Shown: positions 25,522 to 34,596, numbered from the stretch's first letter. The stretch: 64,000 nucleotides of DNA from Flexibacter flexilis DSM 6793 (GCF_900112255.1 NZ_FOLE01000001.1:1-64000), one strand, 5' to 3'. A program made the numbers and translations. Notes: generated from the letters alone by a model not told the origin.

Positions 25522-26583
25522 ATGAAAAAAACAATACTTCAGCCGCTAACAGCCTTAGGCACAGTGATTTTGTCAGGGGGATTGTGGGCTTGCCATTCGG
25601 ACACGAAAGCGGGCGCACCTGCGGCTGGTGCAATGCCAAACGTGCAGGCCAATTTGCAAGGCTACATCGTAAAACCGATGGCCATTAGCGAAAAAATCAC
25701 GGTCTCTGGCACGCTTATTCCCGCCGAAGAAACAACACTTTTCTCGGAAGTTTCGGGCAGAGTCGTAAAACTTCATTTGCCTGAAGGACAAACAGTTAAG
25801 AAAGGAACATTGCTTGTAAAAATATTTGATGGCGATTTGGTGGCGCAATTGCACAAGCTCCAAACCCAACTCAAAATCGCCGAAAACACGCTCAAACGCC
25901 AACAAGAACTTTTGGCTATCAATGGCGTAAGTCAACAGGATTTTGACACAGCCGAGTTGCAAGTAAACAACATCAAGGCCGACATGGAATTGATTCGTGT
26001 ACAAGTTTCTAAAACAGAAATGCGTGCACCATTTACGGGCGTAATTGGCTTGCGCAACATCAGCGATGGCGCGTACCTTACGCCTGCCACGGCGGTTGCG
26101 ACTATTCGCCAAACCTCGCCACTAAAACTGGATTTTAGCGTTCCCGAAAAATATAGTCATTTGCTCAAAACTGGCCAAAAACTGAATTTTAAAGTAGCCG
26201 CCATCGCCGATACTTTCTCGGCGAAAGTGTTGGCCAGCGAAGATAATATCAACGCCGACACACGCAACCTGAAACTTCGTGCCGTAGTGCAAGAAAACGA
26301 CAAACGTCTCGTTTCGGGTACTTTCGTGGAAATAGGCCTGACCGTTGATGCCAATAACAATGCATTAGTAGTGCCGACACAAGCCATTATTCCGCAGGCA
26401 AGAGACAAAAAAATAGTAGTGGTAAAAAATGGCAAAGCTGAAATGCGCGTGGTAAAAACAGGCGTGCGCCAACCACAAATGGTTGAGATTGTGGAAGGTA
26501 TCGCTGCTGGGGATACGGTCGCCACAACGGGGATTATGTTCATTAAGCCTGATATGCAACTGAAATTCAACAAAGTCCAATAA
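25522..26583 (+). CDS. periplasmic adaptor (RND/MFP family), orphan
   Basis: A 353-residue membrane fusion protein of the HlyD/AcrA type, which normally links an inner-membrane pump to an outer-membrane channel. Signals: an N-terminal LSGGLWAC lipobox-like end, a lipoyl-type first half (SGTLIPAEETTLFSEVSGRV), a short helical hairpin (LQTQLKIAENTLKRQQELL, then FDTAELQVNNIKADMELI), a lipoyl second half (KTEMRAPFTGVIGLRNIS), and a beta-barrel with LKLDFSVPEKYSHLL. No RND pump or TolC-like gene is adjacent; a terminator follows directly, so the gene is monocistronic and its partners must be elsewhere. Confidence 0.93.
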   Translation: MKKTILQPLTALGTVILSGGLWACHSDTKAGAPAAGAMPNVQANLQGYIVKPMAISEKITVSGTLIPAEETTLFSEVSGRVVKLHLPEGQTVKKGTLLVKIFDGDLVAQLHKLQTQLKIAENTLKRQQELLAINGVSQQDFDTAELQVNNIKADMELIRVQVSKTEMRAPFTGVIGLRNISDGAYLTPATAVATIRQTSPLKLDFSVPEKYSHLLKTGQKLNFKVAAIADTFSAKVLASEDNINADTRNLKLRAVVQENDKRLVSGTFVEIGLTVDANNNALVVPTQAIIPQARDKKIVVVKNGKAEMRVVKTGVRQPQMVEIVEGIAAGDTVATTGIMFIKPDMQLKFNKVQ

Positions 26584-26610
26584 AACTACTTTTTCAATAT
26601 TCTTCTTATA

Positions 26611-26650
26611 AAAAAACGCGATGCCCTACATAAGAGGTGTCGCGTTTTTT
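26611..26650 (+). terminator. terminator of efflux adaptor gene
   Basis: A 15-base-pair stem (26611-26625 with 26636-26650, two G-U pairs) and a T-run. It separates the adaptor from the leucine-rich-repeat gene. Confidence 0.87.
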
Positions 26651-26701
26651 ATGTTATAGTATTTTTTTTATTTATTTGCACCCTAAAACTAACAACTTTA
26701 T

Positions 26702-28819
26702 ATGAAAAAACATCTCCCCTTTTTTCTATTGCTTTTCGTTTCAGCGTTAGCCATCCAAAGTGCTAAAGCTCAATACATCACCATTCCTAACGCCTCGTTT
26801 AGGAATTTTCTAAAACAGCAATATCCAAGCTGCTTTAATAGTGCAAATCAATTAGACACGTTATGCGCCGCCGCCGCCCCGCTAGAAGGGTTAATAATGC
26901 AAACCCCTACCGATACCATGAGCAGCATAGAAGGCATCCGTTATTTCAAACGGCTTAAATCCTTGAATTGTGAACATATTGGCCTAATTTCATTGCCGCA
27001 ATTGCCAGATTCTCTAACGAGTTTAGATATTCTTTCTAATGATATTACTTCTATTCATTCATTCCCTCCAAATTTAGAATTGCTTTATGGGCCAGACAAT
27101 CTAAATTTAAGCACGCTCCCTCCGCTACCAAGTACACTTCAAGTATTGGATATGTCCACCTGTAACTTACAAAGTTTGCCGCCACTTCCGCCATCGCTAA
27201 CACTACTTGACCTTAGCAATAACCCAATTAGTGCATTCCCTGCCTTGCCATCGTCTTTAACTAGCCTTAGCTGTGAGTTTTGCAGTGCTCTTACCGCATT
27301 ACCAGAACTTCCCCCGAACATAGAATGGTTAGATATTCCAGAAACAGCGATTACATGTTTGCCGCATTTGCCAGAATCTTTGTATTTATTTATTATAGAT
27401 GACCTTGGGACTATAAAATGTCTGCCCAATAGACCACCTGGTGTATATTCAGAGCTTCCGCTTTGCAATGTAACAGTAGAGAATGGAAGTTATTGTTATG
27501 CGTTTCCGTCATTTAAAGGACAAGTATTTGTAGATGAGAACAATAACGGACAAAAAGACGAAACCGAGCGTGTTGTTTCTCTCGCCAAACTTACATTGGG
27601 CAACAATATTAGTTTTACGGATGAAAATGGATTTTATCAAATTTATGGCGATTCGATTGGAAGCAGTACTTTGTACTTAGACGTTCCCGCTTACTATACT
27701 TGTGCGCAACCTAGCTATGCCAGTACATTTGCAAAATATAGCGATGTCGTTACCAAAGATTTTCCACTAACTCCTATCAATCAAAATATTAGCGACCTTA
27801 ATGTCAGTTTGAATAATATTACAAATGCACAAATTGGTCAAGCAATGGCCTTCCAAATTAAAGTGGCCAATGCAGGCACAAAAAGCAAAATAACCCATCT
27901 ACAATTCACGAAATCGCCATTATTTAACGTAGATTCCGCGTCAGTGGCTGGTTATGTAATTGATGCCGATACTATCCGCTGGGATTTGGGAACACTCAAT
28001 ATTTTTGATACAAAAACCATCACACTATACGGAACGATTTCCGCGACAGCCTCCACAGCAGAACTCTTAGTATCTTCCGCAAACGTATATGCCAATGATT
28101 TGGAAGAAAATACACCCACCGACAACTACCAGCAACTTATTTTAGCGATTTCGGATACGCTTCTATACAACTATAACGCTGCCACCAAAACCATTGCAAA
28201 CAGTAATTTAGCCAATGAATACATTGATTATTCTGTTCATTTTCAGAATATTAGCGCAGAGACTGTTTCTTCCGTAGTCATTGCAGATACGCTGGACACT
28301 CGATTGTTGGCCAATACGCTGGTTGTAACAGGCTCTTCAGGAAATATGACTGTAACTGTACGCGATAACATTCTGTACTTTGAGTTATTAAATCATTCGT
28401 TCCCCAGCTATTTGACCAATCAATTGCAAAGTCAAGGACTTGTTTCGTTCAAAATAAAAGCCAACCCAACACTTAGCAGTGGCGATACTATCCGCAATAA
28501 AGCGTTTATTTATTTGGATTATGACACCATGTTGCTCACCAACCAAACGCAGACAATCATTACAAGCCCAACAAGTATTGCCACAAGCCCAAAGGCCAAT
28601 TGGACGGTTTATCCCAACCCCGCCAAGGGCAATGAAACATTGCACATTACTGCGCCACAAAATACAGATGTGCGTATTCTGTCAATGGAAGGTCGCGTGA
28701 TTCAAACAGGAAAAATCAATGATAATAAACTACTAATCAATAATTTGCCAAAAGGTTTATACCTCATAGAAAGCAGCAATGCGGGGCAAGTAATGCGCAC
28801 CAAACTCGTCGTACAATAA
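26702..28819 (+). CDS. T9SS-exported leucine-rich-repeat protein
   Basis: A 705-residue secreted protein. After a signal peptide, residues about 85-245 form leucine-rich repeats of the Pro-rich bacterial type (LPPLPSTLQVLDMSTCNLQS, LPPLPPSLTLLDLSNNPISA), with about 20-21 residues per repeat. Next comes an SdrD-B-like module (FKGQVFVDENNNGQKDETER), then DUF11-like domains (DYSVHFQNISAETVSSVVIA), and a T9SS type A sorting domain (WTVYPNPAKGNETLHI, ending MRTKLVVQ). It is expected on the cell surface. This repeat style is best known from YopM/IpaH effectors and some surface proteins; here it is a surface or secreted protein of unknown target. Monocistronic. Confidence 0.92.
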   Translation: MKKHLPFFLLLFVSALAIQSAKAQYITIPNASFRNFLKQQYPSCFNSANQLDTLCAAAAPLEGLIMQTPTDTMSSIEGIRYFKRLKSLNCEHIGLISLPQLPDSLTSLDILSNDITSIHSFPPNLELLYGPDNLNLSTLPPLPSTLQVLDMSTCNLQSLPPLPPSLTLLDLSNNPISAFPALPSSLTSLSCEFCSALTALPELPPNIEWLDIPETAITCLPHLPESLYLFIIDDLGTIKCLPNRPPGVYSELPLCNVTVENGSYCYAFPSFKGQVFVDENNNGQKDETERVVSLAKLTLGNNISFTDENGFYQIYGDSIGSSTLYLDVPAYYTCAQPSYASTFAKYSDVVTKDFPLTPINQNISDLNVSLNNITNAQIGQAMAFQIKVANAGTKSKITHLQFTKSPLFNVDSASVAGYVIDADTIRWDLGTLNIFDTKTITLYGTISATASTAELLVSSANVYANDLEENTPTDNYQQLILAISDTLLYNYNAATKTIANSNLANEYIDYSVHFQNISAETVSSVVIADTLDTRLLANTLVVTGSSGNMTVTVRDNILYFELLNHSFPSYLTNQLQSQGLVSFKIKANPTLSSGDTIRNKAFIYLDYDTMLLTNQTQTIITSPTSIATSPKANWTVYPNPAKGNETLHITAPQNTDVRILSMEGRVIQTGKINDNKLLINNLPKGLYLIESSNAGQVMRTKLVVQ

Positions 28820-28823
28820 TTAC

Positions 28824-28864
28824 ACGGCCTATTTATCACTAAAATACTGCGATAAATAGGCCGT
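28824..28864 (+). terminator. terminator of leucine-rich-repeat gene
   Basis: Perfect 14-base arms (28824-28837 and 28851-28864) with a 13-base loop, followed by TTTG. Confidence 0.88.
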
Positions 28865-28870
28865 TTTGTT

Positions 28871-28878
28871 TACTTTTG
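28871..28878 (+). promoter_or_regulatory. possible -7 box of beta-lactamase gene
   Basis: TACTTTTG fits TAnnTTTG exactly but ends only 5 bases before the ATG at 28884. If used, the mRNA would be nearly leaderless. No -33 element is visible at the usual distance, so this may be chance. Confidence 0.3.
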
Positions 28879-28883
28879 GCTTT

Positions 28884-29618
28884 ATGAAAACAAAACTTCT
28901 TTTTTTCTTCTGGACGACTTTGGCGGCCTGCGGATACGCCCAAAATGCCAAATTGGAGATTAAACCCCTCACCAAAGACTTTTATATTTTCACGACTTAC
29001 CAACGATTCGGGCAAACATTGTTCCCGTCCAATGGCATGTATGTAGTGAGCAATGAGGGCGTAATAATGATCGATGCTCCTTGGGACACTACGCAATTTC
29101 AACCGCTACTCGACAGCATTGCGGCGCGTCATCACCAAAAAGTAGTGTTGGCCATCGCCACGCATTCACACGAAGACCGCAGCGCAGGCCTTGAATTTCT
29201 GAAAGCACAAGGCGCGAAAACCTTTACCAGTTGCCGCACCGATTCGCTCAGCCGCGCACGACATGAAAAACGAGCAGAATTTGTATTTAGCCAAGATACG
29301 AGCTTTCGGGTTGGCAATCATGTTTTTGAAACGTATTTTGCAGGCGAAGGGCACACTTCCGACAACATCGTGGTTTGGTTTGGGAAAGAAAAAATCTTGT
29401 ATGGCGGCTGCCTCATCAAAAGCACAGAAGCCACCAATTTAGGCAATTTGGCAGATGCGAACGTAAAGGCTTGGCCACAGACTATCAGCAACTTACAAAA
29501 GCGTTATCGCAAACCAAAATACATTGTTACGGGGCATCAGGATTGGCGCAGCACCAAATCGTTGGAGCATACGCGCCGACTACTCGAACAAAAAAGCAAA
29601 AGCCATGCGCATCAATAG
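28884..29618 (+). CDS. subclass B1 metallo-beta-lactamase
   Basis: A 244-residue zinc hydrolase. Metal ligands fit subclass B1: His94, His96 and Asp98 in THSHEDRSAG, His157 in GEGHTSDN, Cys176 in YGGCLIKS, and His218 in VTGHQ. The residue after the zinc-2 Asp is Arg, as in BcII. The last motif is GHQ rather than the usual GHG. The N-terminus MKTKLLFFFWTTLAAC contains a lipobox (LAAC, Cys16), so it may be an outer-membrane lipoprotein as NDM-1 is; cleavage after GYAQ is the alternative. The final residues are encoded inside the terminator stem. Predicted to hydrolyse beta-lactams including carbapenems. Confidence 0.92.
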   Translation: MKTKLLFFFWTTLAACGYAQNAKLEIKPLTKDFYIFTTYQRFGQTLFPSNGMYVVSNEGVIMIDAPWDTTQFQPLLDSIAARHHQKVVLAIATHSHEDRSAGLEFLKAQGAKTFTSCRTDSLSRARHEKRAEFVFSQDTSFRVGNHVFETYFAGEGHTSDNIVVWFGKEKILYGGCLIKSTEATNLGNLADANVKAWPQTISNLQKRYRKPKYIVTGHQDWRSTKSLEHTRRLLEQKSKSHAHQ

Positions 29619-29641
29619 CCGCGCATGGCTTTTGCTTTTTT
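29590..29641. terminator. bidirectional terminator overlapping the beta-lactamase 3' end
   Basis: Perfect 21-base arms (29590-29610 and 29621-29641) with a 10-base loop. The left arm codes for the last residues of the beta-lactamase. The methyltransferase on the other strand ends 14 bases away, so the hairpin serves both genes. Confidence 0.93.
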
Positions 29642-29655
29642 GTTAATGAAGACGT

Positions 29656-30267
29656 TTATTTTTTGCCTATTTCCACAAATAATTCGCGGCCTTGTCGGGC
29701 TGTATGGCTGTTGGCACAAAGTTCCATTTTATAAATATTCATATATTCCCCCAAAAGAGATCGATACTCATCAGCAAAGCCACCAAACGGTGGTTCTGTA
29801 GTGTTTAGGCTATCATTAAACATCACACCCACCAAGCGAGAATCCTCATTGGCCAACAATTGCGGCATTTTTTGGGCGTATTTTTCGCGCAAAACGGGCG
29901 GCAGCGCACAAAAAAACGTCTGTTCTACGATTAAATCAAAAGTCTGGTTCAGTTCAAAAAAATCGCCTTCGATGAGTTGTAATTCTTTTCCCACATACGG
30001 CGCGAGCGTTTGGGTAAGTCGGGCGATGGGTTCGGGCGCAATATCTAGCATCGTAACATTAGTAAACCCTTGCGAAAGCAAATAATCTGCCTCATAGCCG
30101 TTGCCGCAACCTGGTATCAAAATCCGAATATCTTTTTGCGTAATTGAGTCAAAATAAGCCTTGAGTGGTGGCGAAACCTCGCCCATATCCCAGCCTGTTT
30201 GGGCACATTGGTAGCGTTGTTGCCAATATTGGCGGGGATTTTCAAGTAACTGAGCAATAGTATCCAT
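29656..30267 (-). CDS. TPMT-family SAM-dependent methyltransferase
   Basis: A 203-residue class I methyltransferase resembling the thiopurine S-methyltransferase family. It has the family start YWQQRYQCAQTGWDMGEVSPPL, the SAM-binding glycine motif ILIPGCGNGYEADYL, an acidic strand VTMLDIAPEP, and the closing ARQGRELFVEIGK. Bacterial members are usually annotated from these motifs without a known substrate; thiols, selenium or tellurite compounds have been proposed for some. It stands alone, convergent with the beta-lactamase. Confidence 0.9.
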   Translation of the reverse strand: MDTIAQLLENPRQYWQQRYQCAQTGWDMGEVSPPLKAYFDSITQKDIRILIPGCGNGYEADYLLSQGFTNVTMLDIAPEPIARLTQTLAPYVGKELQLIEGDFFELNQTFDLIVEQTFFCALPPVLREKYAQKMPQLLANEDSRLVGVMFNDSLNTTEPPFGGFADEYRSLLGEYMNIYKMELCANSHTARQGRELFVEIGKK

Positions 30268-30586
30268 GGTGTACAGTAAAAAGTGAAATGTTATTTTTGT
30301 GTAAATTTTTTTTAGAATGTAGGAATTTAATCTTAATTTACGGCAAAATGCAGAAGATTATATGGTGTTAAAAATACTTTTAGCAAGCGAGGGAAAAGTC
30401 AATTTACTAAAAGTCAATCGTTTAAAACATATAGTATTCGGCATCATAACAAAAAAACTATCTGCATTGGTTCGGCTAATAATGTGCGTTTGTGGCACAA
30501 CTTTTAGTGTTTGAAATATAATTAAATAGATTGGTTTCAATATAATACATTTACTGTCAGACAAAAAACAACAGAAAATAGGCGTT
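30268..30586. other. divergent intergenic region
   Basis: About 320 AT-rich bases between the divergent methyltransferase and the OmpA-family gene. It must hold both promoters, but no full match to the Bacteroidota consensus is clear. No gene or RNA is seen. Confidence 0.5.
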
Positions 30587-32773
30587 ATGAGTAAAAAATA
30601 TCTGTTTCTAACTTTTTTTCTTAGTCTAAGTCTTTTCGGAGCAGTGTATGCCCAAAATGACAAAATCAAAGAAGCGGAAGATCTAATCCTTGATGGGGAA
30701 GAAATTTTCAAATTCGGTGCGAAACGTCAGGCCTTAGATATGTATAAGTCCGCGGCCACTTTAAACCCCAACAGTCTGAAAGCCAACTATATGACAGGGA
30801 TTTGTTATCTACAAACCCTCAACAAAAACTTAGCACTAACCTATTTGCTGAAAGCCTATGAGCTCAATCCAAAATACGTTAGCGAATTAAGTTTGGGTAG
30901 TGAACTATATCCTGACCAGATTTTTTTGATTGCCAGAGCCTACCACTACGGCGAAAATTTCGATAAAGCCATCGAATATTATGAGCTTTTTAGACAAAAT
31001 CTCGAAACCAACCAGATCAGTGCCGTAGCGCGTGCAGAGAAAAAAGAAGCCATGCGCAGCATCGAACGCAAAATAGAAGAGTGTAAAGTCGGCAAAGAAA
31101 TGATCAAACACGTAGCCAACGTGAGCATTACGAGCATTGCCGAACTAAATAGTGAGTTTCCTGACTATTCTCCTACCATCAACGCGGCAGAAGACATGAT
31201 GGTTTTCACCTCAAAACGCCAATTCGGTATGAGCCCCTTGGTGGACAATGACTTGTATTTCTACGAAGATATTTATGTTTCGTACAAAAAAGACGGCGTG
31301 TGGGGCACTCCCGAGCTTATTCCAGGCATTAACACGGTTTTCAATGAGTCAAATGTGGGTCTTTCGCCAGACGGCAAAACCATGTTCCTTTACAAAGACG
31401 ACAACAACGGCGATATTTTTATTACCAAACGCCAAAATGATGGCTCATGGTCGCGCCCTCAATCTATTAGCGAAAACATCAATACTTCCGACTACAAAGA
31501 AAGTTCTGCTTCTATTTCGCCTGATGGTAAGTTTTTGTACTTTGTCAGTAACCGCGAAGGCGGCTTTGGAGGCAGCGACATTTATGTATCACGTGCACTT
31601 TCCAATGGCAAATGGGGTTCGCCTCAAAACTTAGGCAACATCATTAACTCGCCATTCGATGAAGAGTCACCTGTAGTTAGTTTTGACAGTAAACACTTGT
31701 ATTTCAGTTCTCGCGGGCATCATGGTATGGGTGGTAGCGATATTTATAAAGCTGATTTTGACCCAGAAAAAGCTGAGTGGATTAACCCTACCAACTTAGG
31801 TTATCCGATTAACACAGCCGACGACGACGGTTATTATATCCAAAGTAGCGATTCGGTTCGTGCTTATTATGCGTCAGTTCGTGAGCGTGGCGGGCAAGGT
31901 GATTTGGATATTTTTGTGATTGCACCAGCCGTAGAAGATACGCTTTTGGCGAAAAAAACGGAGATAGTACCCGAAACAGCTAAAGCTGTAGAGCCTACCC
32001 CAATTCAAACCATCGCCGAAGATACTGCGATGGCAGCCAACGACCCAGATCCTACCAAAGCCACTAAGCGCAAAACCACCGAAGAACCTACGGATTCGGT
32101 GCCTAAAAATGGAGAAAGTCCTGTTATTACACTTAATGTGATCGTCCGAAATAAAAATACAGGCGAACTAATGGATGCAGAAGTGGCCATTACGGAAGGT
32201 GCTAACGCCGAAGGGGGCGAAACAAAACGCACAGCCAAAGGCAAATATGCCCGTGATGTAACCGAAGAAGAAGGCCGCCATTTCAAAATTACAATCCAAA
32301 AACCTGATTTTAATTTTGAAGATATAGACGTAGAATTACCTGAATTTGTAAGCGGTAAAAAACTAACCTTTACCAAAGAAATTGAGCTTACACCAGCCGC
32401 CGTGAACGTAGCCGTTCGTTTGCGTAACGTGTATTTTGATTTTGCCAAAAACCAATTGAACGTCAAAAAATCTGAACGCGAATTGGGCTTATTGGTAAAT
32501 TTCATGAAAGATAACCCTTCGGTTATTTTGGAAATTGCGGGTCACACCGATAGTAAAGGTAAAGCCGACTATAATTTGATTCTTTCACAACGCCGTGCCG
32601 AAAGTATCGTGGGTTATTTGCGTAAACAAGGCATAGACCCAAGCCGTTTGCGTCCGAAAGGTTACGGAGAGCGTCGCCCATTGGCTAGCAATGACGACGA
32701 AGCCGAAGGCCGCGAACTCAACCGCCGTACAGAATTTATCATTATCAGTAAAAAAGTAAACCGTACACGATAA
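30587..32773 (+). CDS. OmpA-family protein with TPR, propeller and CRD-like domains (PorE-like)
   Basis: A 728-residue envelope protein. Order of parts: signal peptide (to VYAQN), TPR-like repeats at about 30-165 (FGAKRQALDMYKSAATLNPN), a PD40/WD40-like propeller at about 185-430 (repeats such as SPDGKTMFLYKDDNNGDIFI and GGFGGSDIYVSR), a Pro/Thr-rich linker, a carboxypeptidase-regulatory-like domain at about 508-590, and an OmpA peptidoglycan-binding domain (LEIAGHTDSKGKADYNLILS, RRAESIVGYL). This order equals that of PorE, which ties the T9SS to the cell wall. Unlike a lipoprotein it has no lipobox Cys. Other OmpA paralogues share this layout, so the PorE call is inference. Confidence 0.92.
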   Translation: MSKKYLFLTFFLSLSLFGAVYAQNDKIKEAEDLILDGEEIFKFGAKRQALDMYKSAATLNPNSLKANYMTGICYLQTLNKNLALTYLLKAYELNPKYVSELSLGSELYPDQIFLIARAYHYGENFDKAIEYYELFRQNLETNQISAVARAEKKEAMRSIERKIEECKVGKEMIKHVANVSITSIAELNSEFPDYSPTINAAEDMMVFTSKRQFGMSPLVDNDLYFYEDIYVSYKKDGVWGTPELIPGINTVFNESNVGLSPDGKTMFLYKDDNNGDIFITKRQNDGSWSRPQSISENINTSDYKESSASISPDGKFLYFVSNREGGFGGSDIYVSRALSNGKWGSPQNLGNIINSPFDEESPVVSFDSKHLYFSSRGHHGMGGSDIYKADFDPEKAEWINPTNLGYPINTADDDGYYIQSSDSVRAYYASVRERGGQGDLDIFVIAPAVEDTLLAKKTEIVPETAKAVEPTPIQTIAEDTAMAANDPDPTKATKRKTTEEPTDSVPKNGESPVITLNVIVRNKNTGELMDAEVAITEGANAEGGETKRTAKGKYARDVTEEEGRHFKITIQKPDFNFEDIDVELPEFVSGKKLTFTKEIELTPAAVNVAVRLRNVYFDFAKNQLNVKKSERELGLLVNFMKDNPSVILEIAGHTDSKGKADYNLILSQRRAESIVGYLRKQGIDPSRLRPKGYGERRPLASNDDEAEGRELNRRTEFIIISKKVNRTR

Positions 32774-32792
32774 GCAAAACGGTTTTTCTTAT

Positions 32793-32843
32793 ACAACCAA
32801 AAACGCCCGACTAAAAGTTATTTAGTCGGGCGTTTTTGGTTGT
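32793..32843. terminator. bidirectional terminator
   Basis: Perfect 21-base arms (32793-32813 and 32823-32843) with a 9-base loop, between the convergent OmpA-family and L,D-transpeptidase genes. Confidence 0.93.
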
Positions 32844-32859
32844 TAAATTACTTTATCTT

Positions 32860-33516
32860 TCATTCAATAAACTGCTCAATATCAGCTTCTTGCGAAGAAT
32901 TATACAGCAGCAAACAAGATTTATTTTTGAGTTGGTCAAGCATCGGTTTTACTAATTCTTGCGGAATGGCTGGGCAACCATAACTCCGACCCAACCGACC
33001 ATATTTTTGTATAAAATCCTCCGACACATAATCCGCGCCGTGCATCACGATAGCCCGTGACAGCGCATTGTCGTTCAAGCCTTTTTGCAAACCATACAGG
33101 TACAACGACAAGCCATGCACGCCTTCATACAAACCGCCTGTAATGTAAAAACCCAAGCTACTTTGGTGCGATTTATTTTCATTGGAAAAATGAGTAGCAA
33201 ACTCCTGCCCCGAACCGCGTCCATGTGCTACCAACGAATGAAACAATACCTTTTGCTGAGCCATGTCAATCACCCAAAGCCGTTTGCTATTGGCCGAAAG
33301 CGTAAAATCTGCAATAGAAAGCACCTGATTTTTAATTTTCCCTGTCGCTTTCAATTTTTTATACCCCTTAAAAGCCAACTCAAAAACCTGATAACGTGGC
33401 ATTTCGTGCTTTTGTTTGAGTGCCAGATAAAGCGCGTCGGCCTCCTGCGCCTGCGCCATTATACACCAAAATATCATCAGGGCTAAAGCACCCGCCATTT
33501 TCCCCATACGATTCAT
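32860..33516 (-). CDS. murein L,D-transpeptidase catalytic-domain protein
   Basis: A 218-residue exported protein (signal peptide ending MAQAQ) of the YkuD_2-like group. The catalytic segment has the His in RAIVMHGADYVSE and the nucleophilic Cys in GRLGRSYGCPAIPQ. It is predicted to make or edit 3-3 crosslinks in peptidoglycan in the periplasm. It starts 6 bases after the di-heme peroxidase stop codon on the same strand, so it appears to be the last gene of an MbnP/MbnH-type operon, an unexpected partner for that pair. Confidence 0.91.
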   Translation of the reverse strand: MNRMGKMAGALALMIFWCIMAQAQEADALYLALKQKHEMPRYQVFELAFKGYKKLKATGKIKNQVLSIADFTLSANSKRLWVIDMAQQKVLFHSLVAHGRGSGQEFATHFSNENKSHQSSLGFYITGGLYEGVHGLSLYLYGLQKGLNDNALSRAIVMHGADYVSEDFIQKYGRLGRSYGCPAIPQELVKPMLDQLKNKSCLLLYNSSQEADIEQFIE

Positions 33517-33522
33517 GATAAA

Positions 33523-34584
33523 TTAGGGTTGCGTATAACGTTTGTTTTTCACCAAATCCGAATCGTCAAGGGTTTTAAGAAATGCCGTAATCTTCGTTTT
33601 TTCGTCGTCGGTGAGCGGTATGCCCAGCACGCCTTTTTGTTGCAAAAGCGGGTCTAAAGTAGCGGATGCCAGCACACCAGCGGCGTAATGATCAAGCACT
33701 TCCGAAATTTTATTAAAACGCCCGTCGTGCATATACGGCTTAGTATAACTCAAATTGCGCAAGGACGGCACTCTGAATTTACCCAAATCATTGTTATCCA
33801 ACGAAATACGTTGGCGGCCAACATCCGTGAAAGTGGCATCTAATCCATTGTTACGATAGCTTTGATCGGTAAAAAGTTCTGTGTTATGGCAGCCGCCACA
33901 TTTGTTTTTTACCAAAGTTAAACCCGCCAATTCTGTATCGGTAAGTTGCTCACCTTCTTTGCGTACATATTTGTCGTAGCGCGAATTGCCCGACACGATC
34001 GCTCCCATAAATTGCGCGAAAGCGTACAAAATCTGCTGGCTGTCCACCGTGTCTTTTTTGAAAACAGCCTGAAATTTTGGTTTATAAAAACTACTTTGGT
34101 TCAAACGGCGCACCACTTCAGCCAACTGAATATCCATTTCTACGGGATTGGTCAGCGGCGCAACGGGCAAGGTTTCCAAATGAGCTACGCCACCATCCCA
34201 AAACAATGTTTTTTGCCAAATCGCATTAAAAATAGGCGGGGCATTACGTGTGCCCGACAAATGGTCTATGCCGTGCGCCACAGGGTGCGTAGGGTCAGTA
34301 AATGCCGCATAAGACTTATGACATGTGGCGCATGAAATGGTACTATCACGGGAAAGTATCGGTTCGTAAAAAAGCATTCGCCCCAACTGAAAACCTTCTT
34401 CCGAATACCGATTATTCGTAAAGCGATAAACGGGTTCTGGAAAGTTAGACGGCACTGCAAACGGCAGTGTATCAGGAACTACTACATCCGTTGAATTTGA
34501 GTTATCGTCTGGATTACAAGCCGAAATAACCAACGCCACCGCACTACAAAACAACAAAATTTGAGACCAATTCCTTTTTTTCAT
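33523..34584 (-). CDS. di-heme cytochrome c peroxidase, MauG/MbnH type
   Basis: A 353-residue lipoprotein-like di-heme protein. The lipobox is LVISAC (Cys23). Heme sites are CATCH (Cys85, Cys88, His89) and CGGCH (Cys229, Cys232, His233). The typical MauG/CcpA segments GTRNAPPIFNAIW, FWDGGVAHLE and PYMHDGRF are present. It lies 12 bases downstream of an MbnP-family gene. Known MbnH enzymes form a high-valent di-heme state and oxidise a Trp of MbnP to kynurenine, so this protein is best read as the MbnH partner rather than a simple peroxidase. Confidence 0.93.
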   Translation of the reverse strand: MKKRNWSQILLFCSAVALVISACNPDDNSNSTDVVVPDTLPFAVPSNFPEPVYRFTNNRYSEEGFQLGRMLFYEPILSRDSTISCATCHKSYAAFTDPTHPVAHGIDHLSGTRNAPPIFNAIWQKTLFWDGGVAHLETLPVAPLTNPVEMDIQLAEVVRRLNQSSFYKPKFQAVFKKDTVDSQQILYAFAQFMGAIVSGNSRYDKYVRKEGEQLTDTELAGLTLVKNKCGGCHNTELFTDQSYRNNGLDATFTDVGRQRISLDNNDLGKFRVPSLRNLSYTKPYMHDGRFNKISEVLDHYAAGVLASATLDPLLQQKGVLGIPLTDDEKTKITAFLKTLDDSDLVKNKRYTQP

Positions 34585-34596
34585 TCTCCAAAAAAA

